This document shows, piece by piece, positions 53,581 through 61,924 of a stretch of 64,000 bases of DNA (positions within the stretch are counted from its first letter, which is position 1; every line of letters starts with the position of its first letter). The stretch comes from Elusimicrobiota bacterium (GTDB lineage Bacteria; Elusimicrobiota; Elusimicrobia; Elusimicrobiales; Elusimicrobiaceae). The stretch is from contig WRFH01000002.1 of the NCBI GenBank assembly GCA_009778915.1, positions 104,888 to 168,887 of the forward strand, written 5' to 3'. The position numbers and the translations under genes are program-made. A model generated the notes under the pieces. It saw only the letters and a program-made list of their open reading frames with translations, did not search any database and had not been told where the DNA came from.

Positions 53581-54160
53581 AATAATTCTCATCGGCTGCG
53601 GAGGGCACGCGAGAAGCGTCGCGGACGTTTTACTTTTTAATAATCCCGCCGCGGAAATAATTTTTGTAGATGCCAACGCTACAAACGGAGAAAAAATTTT
53701 AGGTTTTCCCGTGCTGAAAAAAATACCCGCCGGCGCGGCAAATATTCACTGCGCCGCCGGCGATAATGAAAAACGCAAAACTTTATGGCGGCAAACAAAT
53801 ATAAGCGTTGTTTCAAAGGACGCTTATATTTCGCCGAGCGCAAAAATAGGCCGCGGCGTTTTTATAGGGCACCGCGCGCATATCGGCCCGCTTACGGAAA
53901 TAGGCGACGGGTGCATAATAAATACATCGTCCGTGATAGAGCACGAAAGCAAAGTCGGCAATTTCAGCCACATTTCCGTAGGCACGCTGATTTGCGGGCG
54001 GTGTAAAATAGGCGGCAATGTTTTCGCCGGCGCGGGAAGCGTGGTGAAAGACGGGATAACCGTGCGTTCAAACGTAACCGTCGGCGCAGGCGCGAGCGTC
54101 GTCAAAAATATTACCAAAGCAGGCGTTTACGTCGGCGTGCCGGCGGTAAAAAGGAAATGA
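53567..54160 (+). CDS. PglD/NeuD/PerB-type sugar O/N-acetyltransferase
   Basis: The 197-residue protein begins with a Rossmann part (KIILIGCGGHARSVADVL) and continues as a left-handed beta-helix of hexapeptide repeats (KIGRGVFIGHRAHIGPL, SVIEHESKVGNFSHIS, VGAGASVVKNI) ending in GVPAVKRK. Such enzymes N-acetylate UDP- or GDP-4-amino sugars. It overlaps the aminotransferase gene by 14 nt, which fits acetylation of GDP-perosamine. Confidence 0.88.
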   Translation: MKADKIILIGCGGHARSVADVLLFNNPAAEIIFVDANATNGEKILGFPVLKKIPAGAANIHCAAGDNEKRKTLWRQTNISVVSKDAYISPSAKIGRGVFIGHRAHIGPLTEIGDGCIINTSSVIEHESKVGNFSHISVGTLICGRCKIGGNVFAGAGSVVKDGITVRSNVTVGAGASVVKNITKAGVYVGVPAVKRK

Positions 54161-54161
54161 G

Positions 54162-56639
54162 ATGAAGATTGCCATTATTAACCAACAAGCTTCCACCGGC
54201 GGCTGGAGAGCGCTTAAAAAACTCGTTTTGGCTTTGAGCAAAAAAGCGGAAGTTACGCTTTTTGTGCAGGACATTCCTTATTATAAGGACTATATAGAAA
54301 TTTTCAGGAAACATAAAATATGTCTTAACCAGATAGACGACTGGGATAATTTATATACAAAACTTAATGACCGTTATGACGTTGCTCTGTTCTTTTGGCC
54401 TTTCGGTGTAGCCATGCCGGACAAAATTAAAATTCCGTGCGCTTTTGTCGTGCAGGATTTGACAAGCTTATACCACTTCGGCTCTTACTGGAATCATAAT
54501 TATGACGCGTTCTTTAAAAGGTTCCAAACATTCGCGCTGAGCGCCGCGCCCGTAGTACCTACAAATTACGGGAAAGAAGATTATTTAAAATATTTTTCAG
54601 GCGAGGCGGCCGTTATCCCGTGGCCGTCCTTTGCGGATAAAATAACCGCATCGCGGAAAAGACAAAAAGAAATTTTAAAAAAGTTCGGTCTCGCGGATAC
54701 GGATTACGTTCTTTATCCCACTAATATCTGCCCTCATAAAAACGTAAGCATATATATAGCGGCCGGCAATGAAGTAAGAAAACGCGGGCATGACATAAAG
54801 TTTATTCTCGCCGGGCACGGGACAGAGGAGATAAACGGGCATTTCTTTAACACCGGCGTAACAAACGCCGCGCTTAGACCGGATAAAAAAGGTTTCGACA
54901 TTAAAGGTCTGGGCATGGTGACTGATGAAGAAATTGATACTTTAATAGCCAACGCAAAAATCGTGGCGGCCACGTCTCTGGCGGAAGGCGGCTGCGGCCC
55001 GTGCGGCGACGCGTGGTTCCACGGCGTTCCAACGGTAATGTCCGCGCTGCCGGTTTTAAAAGAATTCGCCGCTCTTTACGGTGTGGATACAATTACGGCA
55101 AGCCCGCATAACGCTTTTGAGTTCGCCGACGGGATAGAAAAAATTTTAAAAGATTATACCGAAGCAAAAAAAAACGCCGCCAAAAACCAAAAAGCGGTGC
55201 GGACAAATTATACCTGGGACGACGCCGCGGATAAATATATTAAATTTTTTGAAAAAATTATAATGGAATATAAGAACAGAAAAGTTATAGCCGTGCCTTT
55301 TGATATTGACGCGCCAGCCGATATCTCGCGCGAAGGCGTGGGCGTTTACGCCAGGTTTCTCATGGACGCCGTTTTAAGAAATAACGCCTGCGCCCACGTT
55401 GAGTTTTGGCAGCATTCTTTTAACACGGGATATGTTAAAAACGCTTTTTCTTCTCTGGCGGAAAACTATCCGGGCAGAGTTCATTTTTTTGACGAGACCG
55501 TTTTAGGTCCCAGACATAATTTTTTTGTCGAAAAATACAAATTGAAATATTATCTTAAGAAAGCGCTGCTTCACGCGCGGCACCCGTTTAACAGGCTTAA
55601 ATATCTGAAGAAAAGGCAGCGGCTGCGGGATAAGTATATTACCGGCCGCGCTGAAGTTTTTAATCCCGGCGCTTTAGACGAAGCCATCGCCGGTTATTCT
55701 AACGCGCATTATTGCTTTATCCCTCTTGTCACGCTTAAAAGGGGGCGGCTGTTTAACTGTCCTAAAATACTGCAAATCCATGATTTATATTATGTGCCGC
55801 TGAGAAATTTTTATTATGAAATTTTCCCGGACATAGACCGGATTAACGCCGACCTGATTAACAATGTCAGGCAGTATGCCGTTTCTAATACTACTTTGGT
55901 GACTTCCGCGGACTACACGGCTGACGAGCATGTTATGCGTTATGTGCCGGAAGCTGGCAAAGATAACGTAAAGGTTATCCCTTTCCCGCCGATGATTAAG
56001 GATTTTAAGCGGAAAAATATTTTGTCCGAAGCGGCGTTCAGAAACAAATACGGCATTAAAGGGCCTTACATGGCCCTGGCCACGCAGAACAGACCTAATA
56101 AGAATCTTATTGTCCTTTTAAAAGCCATGAACGTTCTTAAGAATAAAAAAATTAACATTACTTTGGCTACAACCGGGCTTATAGCGGCCATGCCGTCAAA
56201 CGCCAAATTTGTCGCGGATAACGAACTGGAAAAAAGTATAGTGCAGACGGGCAGTCTGGGCGAAGAGGACTGGTACGCGCTTTATAAATATTCCTCCATG
56301 GTGGTCTTGCCGACGATAATAGAAGGTTACGGCATGTCCGGCCAGTGCATGGAAGCGCTTAAAATAGGCGGTATTCCCGTCATACACGCAAAATCCTGGG
56401 GTATGGAAGAAAGCCTTAAAAAGTTCGGCATGTCTTTTGCAACTGCGGACCTTAACTGGTTCGATTTAGACGATTACAATACATTAGCCGATAAAATAGC
56501 ACAGGTGCTTGCGGACCCGCGGCCGCACCTTGAAAAGCAAAAACATATTCTTGATAATTATTTAAAAATCACATGGGATTTTACGGCGGGAGAATATATG
56601 AAAGTGTTTGAAAAAATGGCGGAGGCCGTGCGTAAATAA
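54162..56639 (+). CDS. Tandem two-domain glycosyltransferase (GT4-GT4 fusion)
   Basis: The 825-residue protein contains two GT-B units. The first (1-365) has YVLYPTNICPHKNVSIYIAA and SLAEGGCGPCGDAWFHGVPTVMSALP. The second (about 370-825) opens VIAVPFDIDAPADISREGVGVYAR and ends with YMALATQNRPNKNLIVLLKAM and VLPTIIEGYGMSGQCMEALKIGGIPVI. Two catalytic domains in one chain suggest synthesis of a repeating disaccharide or an alternating linkage. No membrane segment is seen. Confidence 0.85.
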   Translation: MKIAIINQQASTGGWRALKKLVLALSKKAEVTLFVQDIPYYKDYIEIFRKHKICLNQIDDWDNLYTKLNDRYDVALFFWPFGVAMPDKIKIPCAFVVQDLTSLYHFGSYWNHNYDAFFKRFQTFALSAAPVVPTNYGKEDYLKYFSGEAAVIPWPSFADKITASRKRQKEILKKFGLADTDYVLYPTNICPHKNVSIYIAAGNEVRKRGHDIKFILAGHGTEEINGHFFNTGVTNAALRPDKKGFDIKGLGMVTDEEIDTLIANAKIVAATSLAEGGCGPCGDAWFHGVPTVMSALPVLKEFAALYGVDTITASPHNAFEFADGIEKILKDYTEAKKNAAKNQKAVRTNYTWDDAADKYIKFFEKIIMEYKNRKVIAVPFDIDAPADISREGVGVYARFLMDAVLRNNACAHVEFWQHSFNTGYVKNAFSSLAENYPGRVHFFDETVLGPRHNFFVEKYKLKYYLKKALLHARHPFNRLKYLKKRQRLRDKYITGRAEVFNPGALDEAIAGYSNAHYCFIPLVTLKRGRLFNCPKILQIHDLYYVPLRNFYYEIFPDIDRINADLINNVRQYAVSNTTLVTSADYTADEHVMRYVPEAGKDNVKVIPFPPMIKDFKRKNILSEAAFRNKYGIKGPYMALATQNRPNKNLIVLLKAMNVLKNKKINITLATTGLIAAMPSNAKFVADNELEKSIVQTGSLGEEDWYALYKYSSMVVLPTIIEGYGMSGQCMEALKIGGIPVIHAKSWGMEESLKKFGMSFATADLNWFDLDDYNTLADKIAQVLADPRPHLEKQKHILDNYLKITWDFTAGEYMKVFEKMAEAVRK

Positions 56640-57394
56640 TGCATAAAGAGAATCAAATTTATATTTTTGATATGGACGGCACTTTGACGCCGGCAAGACT
56701 GCCTATGACAAAAGAATTTGCCGCTTGGTTCCGCGCTTTCGCGGCCGGGAACGCCGTCTATATCGTATCCGGCTCGGACGCGGCAAAAATAAAATCGCAG
56801 CTGCCGGAAGATATTTTTAACGGCGTCGACGGAATTTACGCGTCTATGGGTAATGAATTTTATAAAAAAGGAGAAACTATTTACCGTAAAGATTTTGAGC
56901 CCGAGCCGCGCCTTATCGCCGTGCTGGAAGAGTACAGAAAAAACAGCAGTTATCCGGGCCGGTTTTTTTCAAATTACATAGAACGCCGCTGCGGCATGCT
57001 CAATTTCAGCGTGCTTGGCAGGGACTGCCCTTATGAGGAAAGAGAAAAATATAAATTCTGGGACGATAAATACGGCGAAAGAATTAATATGCAGAGAGAA
57101 CTTAAAAAAAATTTTCCCGGTTTGGATATTTCGCTTGGCGGGCACATAAGTTTGGATATAGTGCCGGACGGATACGGCAAAGAGCAGGTGGCGGAGCATC
57201 TGAGGGCAATGCACCGTCGGGGAAAAATAATTTTTGCCGGCGACAGGACGGAAAAGGGCGGCAACGATTATACGCTGGCGCACCGGCTGCGCCGTCTGGG
57301 AAACAGCAAAATTGTAAAGGTGCGGAACCCGCAGGAATTGATAAAAAAATTTTCAGGGCGATATGATAAAACTAAAAAATTTGCTTGCAAATAA
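56639..57394 (+). CDS. Eukaryotic-type (PMM2-like) HAD phosphomannomutase
   Basis: The 251-residue protein has HAD motif I DMDGTLTPAR with two Asp, the cap segment FFSNYIERRCGMLNFSVLGRDCP then EEREKYKFWD, ISLGGHISLDIVPDGYGKEQV, and the late IFAGDRTEKGGNDYTLA. These match PMM2/Sec53 rather than the alpha-D-phosphohexomutase ManB family usual in bacteria. It would convert mannose-6-P to mannose-1-P for GDP-mannose. No mannose-1-P guanylyltransferase is in the window. It overlaps the ABC transporter gene by 32 nt. Confidence 0.82.
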   Translation: MHKENQIYIFDMDGTLTPARLPMTKEFAAWFRAFAAGNAVYIVSGSDAAKIKSQLPEDIFNGVDGIYASMGNEFYKKGETIYRKDFEPEPRLIAVLEEYRKNSSYPGRFFSNYIERRCGMLNFSVLGRDCPYEEREKYKFWDDKYGERINMQRELKKNFPGLDISLGGHISLDIVPDGYGKEQVAEHLRAMHRRGKIIFAGDRTEKGGNDYTLAHRLRRLGNSKIVKVRNPQELIKKFSGRYDKTKKFACK

Positions 57395-59138
57395 TCTTGT
57401 CATAAAAAATTACGGGCGCATGTGGCCTTTTGTCAGGCCTTTCTGGTTTCGCGCGCTTATCGGCGTGCTGTTGACGATACCCGTGGGTTCTCTGGACGCG
57501 GCTGTCGCGATGTTTTTAAGACCTTTTATGGACAATGTGATGGTTAACAGGCAGCCGCGATTTCCATTGACGCTGCCGTTTTTGATTATCGGATTTACCG
57601 TGCTGCAGGGGATTTTAAATTATACTTCGTCTTACGTCAACACGTGGGTGGGCGGAAAAATTACCATCGGAATAAAGCGGAAACTTTATGATAAACTGCT
57701 TTCAATGGACAGCTCGTATTTTGACAAAAATGATTCCGGCACTATTTTGTTCCGTTATTCCAGCGACGCGGAAATTGCATCAAGCGGGCTTGTCGATAAT
57801 TTGAAATTGTTTCTTTCCAAGTTTTTCTCTTCCATATCACTTGTATGTGTTTTGATTATTAACTCATGGCAGCTGGCTATTTTGGCCGTAGGCGTTCTTG
57901 TGTTTGCCGTCTATCCGCTGAAAGTCGTAAGAAAAAAAATAACAAGCGTTGCCGTCAAAACCGTCGGCGTGGGCTCTAACATAATGACTATTTATAACGA
58001 GACGTTTAACGGAAATAAAATAATACATTCTTTCACGTTGGAGGATGCTCTGCGGGAGCGTTTTAAACGGACTACGGATTACATGTTTACACTAGCTATA
58101 AAAATGGTGCAGGGTAGCAATTGGCTGTCGCCGGTTATGCATTTAATCAGTTCCATCGGCGTGGCGCTTGTCATAAGCGCGGGCAGTTTTTTAATCGTCA
58201 GAGGGGACATAACAAGCGGAAATTTTGTTGCGTTTATCGCCGCGCTGCTTTTGCTTTATACGCCGCTCAAAACCATAGGCAATAATTATATAGCGATACA
58301 ACAGTCTTTTCTGGCGGTGGACCGCATTTTTGATATTTTAAATTTAACGCCGGGTATCAAATCCAAAGACGGGGACACAGAACTTTCTTCCATAAGGAAA
58401 AATATTCAGTTTAAAAACGTCGGTTTTTCTTATACGCCGGATAAAAAGGTACTTAACAATATAAACTTTAATATTCACGTCGGGCAGACAGTGGCGCTGG
58501 TAGGCAACAGCGGCGGCGGGAAAACAACAATCAGCAGCCTTATCCCGCGGTTGTATGAAATACAGGAAGGCGAAATTCTTATAGACGGCCTGAATATAAA
58601 AAATTATAAAATCCATACGCTGCGCAAAAATATAGCGGTTGTGTTTCAGGATAATTTTTTGTTCTCCGGCACGATAAGGGAAAATCTTATGCTGGGCAAC
58701 CCGCTTGCGACGGAAGAAGAAATCCGCCTTGCCGTGCATAACGCGTATCTAGACGATTTTGTGCAGTCCCTGCCGCGCACACTTGACACGCCGATAGGCG
58801 AGCGCGGCGTGCTGCTCTCCGGCGGACAGAAGCAGCGCGTGGCCATTGCGCGCGCGTTCATCAAAAACGCTCCTCTGGTAATTTTGGACGAGGCCACCAG
58901 CGCGCTGGACAATAAAGCCGAAAAAATCGTGCAGGCCGCGCTTGATAATCTGATGAAAAATAGAACCGTCATAGTTATCGCGCACAGGTTAAGCACGATA
59001 CAAAACGCGGATAAAATTTTGGTTATTAACGACGGATGCATCATCGAGCAGGGCACCCACGACGAACTTATTGATTTGCAGGGCGCGTACTGCGCCCTGT
59101 ACACCAGCCAGTTTAAAAAACAAGAAGTCGCGGCGTGA
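57363..59138 (+). CDS. MsbA-like ABC exporter (half transporter)
   Basis: The 591-residue protein joins a six-helix membrane domain (about 20-320) to an ATPase domain with Walker A VALVGNSGGGKTTISS, Q-loop VVFQDNFLFSGTIRENL, signature LLSGGQKQRVAIARAF and Walker B LVILDEATSALD, then the H-loop AHRLSTI. The type matches MsbA and related lipid-linked glycan or lipid flippases. It closes the glycan locus, so export of lipid A or the perosamine glycan precursor is likely. Confidence 0.88.
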   Translation: MIKLKNLLANNLVIKNYGRMWPFVRPFWFRALIGVLLTIPVGSLDAAVAMFLRPFMDNVMVNRQPRFPLTLPFLIIGFTVLQGILNYTSSYVNTWVGGKITIGIKRKLYDKLLSMDSSYFDKNDSGTILFRYSSDAEIASSGLVDNLKLFLSKFFSSISLVCVLIINSWQLAILAVGVLVFAVYPLKVVRKKITSVAVKTVGVGSNIMTIYNETFNGNKIIHSFTLEDALRERFKRTTDYMFTLAIKMVQGSNWLSPVMHLISSIGVALVISAGSFLIVRGDITSGNFVAFIAALLLLYTPLKTIGNNYIAIQQSFLAVDRIFDILNLTPGIKSKDGDTELSSIRKNIQFKNVGFSYTPDKKVLNNINFNIHVGQTVALVGNSGGGKTTISSLIPRLYEIQEGEILIDGLNIKNYKIHTLRKNIAVVFQDNFLFSGTIRENLMLGNPLATEEEIRLAVHNAYLDDFVQSLPRTLDTPIGERGVLLSGGQKQRVAIARAFIKNAPLVILDEATSALDNKAEKIVQAALDNLMKNRTVIVIAHRLSTIQNADKILVINDGCIIEQGTHDELIDLQGAYCALYTSQFKKQEVAA

Positions 59139-59162
59139 CGCACGCCAGGGTTTCTATAGCTT

Positions 59163-59930
59163 TTACATTTTCTCAAACATATTCTTTATTATTTCTTTTG
59201 AATATATACTTGAAATTTCTTTTATAAATAACGGAAAATCAATGACGGCTTTTTCATCGGCCTCTTCTGAAATAGTACGGATAATAACGCAGGGGGTATT
59301 GTGTTCATAGCAAACCTGCGCTACGGCCGCGCCTTCCATTTCCACGCATTTTATTGTCGGCAGAGTTTGTAAAAGATTTTCTTTTTGTTTTTTATTTGAG
59401 AAAAAGACGTCGCCGCTGGCAATATCGCCTTTATATAATTTTGGATGAGTTATGCCGAACGCTTTTAAAGTTTTTTGGCTTAACGTATTGTTAAGAGTTT
59501 TTGTTTCCAGCACTTTATTTATGGCGCGCTCCGCCCAGTTTGACAAAGATTTGTCGGACTCTATAAAAGTTTTGCCGAGCAGCGGAATTTCATGTTGCTT
59601 AAATAAAGGCCGCGCGTCCAAATCATGCTGCACAAGGCGGGCGGAAAGAACGATATCCCCTATTTTTAAATCTCCGGATATTGCTCCGGCCACGCCGGTA
59701 AGAATTATCTCATTAACTCCAAATTTTTGAATAAGAGAGGCGGTTGTCGCGGCGGCCGCCACTTTGCCCCAGCGGGAAAACACAAGCACAACGTCAATCC
59801 CGTTGATTTGGCCGGAAACATACGTCCTCATGACGTAAATTTCTTCCTTCGGGTTTGTAATCAAAGATTTTATTCCTTCAGTTTCTTCCGGTATAGCGCC
59901 CATTATTCCGATTTTTCTGTGTGCCGTCAT
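59163..59930 (-). CDS. 5'-methylthioadenosine/S-adenosylhomocysteine nucleosidase
   Basis: The 255-residue protein begins KIGIMGAIPEETEGIKSLI, has LTGVAGAISGDLKIGDIVLSARLVQHDLDARP, YKGDIASGDVFFS and CVEMEGAAVAQVCYEHNTPCVIIRTISEEAD, the MTAN pattern with the catalytic Asp replaced in position by the Glu-Glu-Ala-Asp stretch. It hydrolyses MTA and SAH in the methyl cycle. GAGGAAAC precedes the ATG. The gene converges on the MsbA-like gene. Confidence 0.9.
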   Translation of the reverse strand: MTAHRKIGIMGAIPEETEGIKSLITNPKEEIYVMRTYVSGQINGIDVVLVFSRWGKVAAAATTASLIQKFGVNEIILTGVAGAISGDLKIGDIVLSARLVQHDLDARPLFKQHEIPLLGKTFIESDKSLSNWAERAINKVLETKTLNNTLSQKTLKAFGITHPKLYKGDIASGDVFFSNKKQKENLLQTLPTIKCVEMEGAAVAQVCYEHNTPCVIIRTISEEADEKAVIDFPLFIKEISSIYSKEIIKNMFEKM

Positions 59931-60059
59931 ATTGTTTCCTCTGTCATGCCCGCAGGCATATAAAGTAAAAATTAAAATACATGAAACGAAAAAATATCAT
60001 GTTTGCCTCATATCCAATTTTATCATATCACTTTGTAAAATAAATAACCCGATATCAAA

Positions 60060-61865
60060 CTAATTTGACGTTATTTCTTTTAAAAATATCTCGCCGTATT
60101 TTTTTAATTTGAATTCGCCCACGCCGCTGATTTCGGCAAATTCTTGCAAAGTTTTAGGTTTGCGGGCGGCCATTTCGATAAGCGTTTTGTCGCTGAATAC
60201 GACGTAAGACGGTACGTTTTCTTTGTCGGCCAGCATACGGCGGAATTTTCTCAGTTTTTCAAATAAATTATTATCGGCAGGCGGCATTTGTACCGTTTGA
60301 GCCGTCTTTTGTTTTTTCAATTCTTTTTTGGACGGCGGTTTTGTAAATTTACGCAGGGAGACTTTTTGTCCGCTTTTTAATACCGGCCAGGCGGCCTCCG
60401 TTAATGAAAGTGTGGAGTGTTCGGCGTCCATTTTTACCATTCCGGTTATGACGGCGGCGCGCGAAACGGCTTTCCAGTCATTTTCCGGTAAATCTTTTCC
60501 TATGCCGTAAGTGGAAAGTTTGTCGTGATGGAATTTTTTAATTTTTTCGTTTTCTTTGCCGAGCAAAATATCAATAATATGCTGCGCGCCGAACGAAAAA
60601 GTTTCGCCGGAAACGCGGAACACGCAGGATAAAAATTTCTGCATATGCACCGTCGCGTCATAAGTAACCGGCGGGGTGAGGCAGTTGTCGCATGACGGAC
60701 AGGACGGAGCGCGGGACTCCCCGAAATAATTTAGCAGCATTTGCCGCCGGCACGTCGAACTTTCGGCGTAAGCTATAAGCGCGTTTAATTTCTGGTGTTC
60801 CACCATTTTTTGCTGGGCCGGCGCGGTGGACTCTTCAATAAAATTTCTTAGCTGTACTATATCTTTAAGTCCGTAAAATATCATGGCGTCCGCCGGCAGG
60901 CCGTCGCGCCCCGCGCGGCCGGCCTCCTGGTAATATGCTTCGACGCTTTTCGGCATGTCCATGTGAATGACAAAGCGGACATCCGGCTTATGTATGCCCA
61001 TGCCGAAGGCGTTGGTGGCAACCATAATCACGCCGTCGCGCTTTATAAAAATATCCTGGTTTTTGCGGCGCGTTTCTTTATCAAGCCCGGCGTGGTAGAC
61101 AAATACGTTATAACCATGTTCGCGCAAAAGTTCCGTAAAATCTTCCGTGCGTTTTCTGCTGAGGCAGTAAACTATTCCGCTGTCGCCGCGGTGTTTATTT
61201 TCGATAAAATTTATAAGCTGGGATTTTTCTTTGTCTTTAAAAGCCACGCCGTAGGTAATATTCGGTCTGTCAAAACTTGAGACAAACATTTTGGCGGACG
61301 GCATACGCAGGTTTTTGATGATATCTTTTCTTGTGACTTCATCCGCCGTCGCCGTCAGCGCGAGAACCGGTACGTCGGGGAACTGGTCCCGCAGCGCGGT
61401 AAGCTGCATATATTCCGGGCGGAAGTCATGGCCCCACTCTGAAATACAGTGAGCTTCGTCAATTGCAAAAAGCGAGATTTTCAGACGTTTTAAAATATTT
61501 AAAAACCAGTCGCTTAAAATTTTTTCCGGCGACAAATAAAGCAGTTTAATTTCACCGTTTAAAACCTGCCTTTCCGTAATCCGGCTCTCCGCTAAACTGA
61601 GCGAGGAGTTTAACGCGGCCGCTTTTATGCCCAGTTCTTTAAGCATTGAAACCTGGTCCTGCATAAGCGATATGAGGGGGGAAATTACGACGGCGGTCCC
61701 ATCCATGCAAAGCGCCGGAATCTGGTAACACAAAGATTTCCCGCCGCCGGTAGGCATAAGCACAAGCGCGCTGCCGCCGTTAATAATGCGGTTTATAACG
61801 GGTTCCTGCAAACCTATAAAATTGCGGTAGCCGTAGATTTTGTTAAGCGTTTCAAGCGGTGTCAT
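60060..61865 (-). CDS. recQ: ATP-dependent DNA helicase RecQ
   Basis: RecQ unwinds DNA in recombination and repair. The 601-residue protein shows all family modules: LVLMPTGGGKSLCYQIPAL, FAIDEAHCISEWGHDFRPEY (DEAH), ALTATADEVTRKDI, VATNAFGMGIHKPDVRFVIH and the zinc site CRRQMLLNYFGE then CPSCDNC, followed by the RQC winged helix and a C-terminal HRDC domain (LRKFRRMLADKENVPSYVVFSDKTL). The ATG is preceded by TACAAT at 7 nt and no Shine-Dalgarno. Confidence 0.97.
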   Translation of the reverse strand: MTPLETLNKIYGYRNFIGLQEPVINRIINGGSALVLMPTGGGKSLCYQIPALCMDGTAVVISPLISLMQDQVSMLKELGIKAAALNSSLSLAESRITERQVLNGEIKLLYLSPEKILSDWFLNILKRLKISLFAIDEAHCISEWGHDFRPEYMQLTALRDQFPDVPVLALTATADEVTRKDIIKNLRMPSAKMFVSSFDRPNITYGVAFKDKEKSQLINFIENKHRGDSGIVYCLSRKRTEDFTELLREHGYNVFVYHAGLDKETRRKNQDIFIKRDGVIMVATNAFGMGIHKPDVRFVIHMDMPKSVEAYYQEAGRAGRDGLPADAMIFYGLKDIVQLRNFIEESTAPAQQKMVEHQKLNALIAYAESSTCRRQMLLNYFGESRAPSCPSCDNCLTPPVTYDATVHMQKFLSCVFRVSGETFSFGAQHIIDILLGKENEKIKKFHHDKLSTYGIGKDLPENDWKAVSRAAVITGMVKMDAEHSTLSLTEAAWPVLKSGQKVSLRKFTKPPSKKELKKQKTAQTVQMPPADNNLFEKLRKFRRMLADKENVPSYVVFSDKTLIEMAARKPKTLQEFAEISGVGEFKLKKYGEIFLKEITSN

Positions 61866-61872
61866 TATATAT

Positions 61873-61878
61873 ATTGTA
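61873..61878 (-). promoter_or_regulatory. -10 box placed for a leaderless recQ mRNA
   Basis: On the minus strand TACAAT ends 7 nt before the recQ ATG, with only A and T between. The -35 region would overlap the terminator hairpin of the upstream gene. Confidence 0.5.
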
Positions 61879-61883
61879 ACTAA

Positions 61884-61911
61884 AAACGCCGCCCCGCGCG
61901 GGGCGGCGTTT
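61884..61911 (-). terminator. Terminator of the autotransporter/OmpA gene
   Basis: AAACGCCGCCCC (61884-61895) and its complement (61900-61911) form a 12-bp stem with a GCGC loop; the minus strand continues into a T run. Confidence 0.9.
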
Positions 61912-61924
61912 AGGATTTTATATT

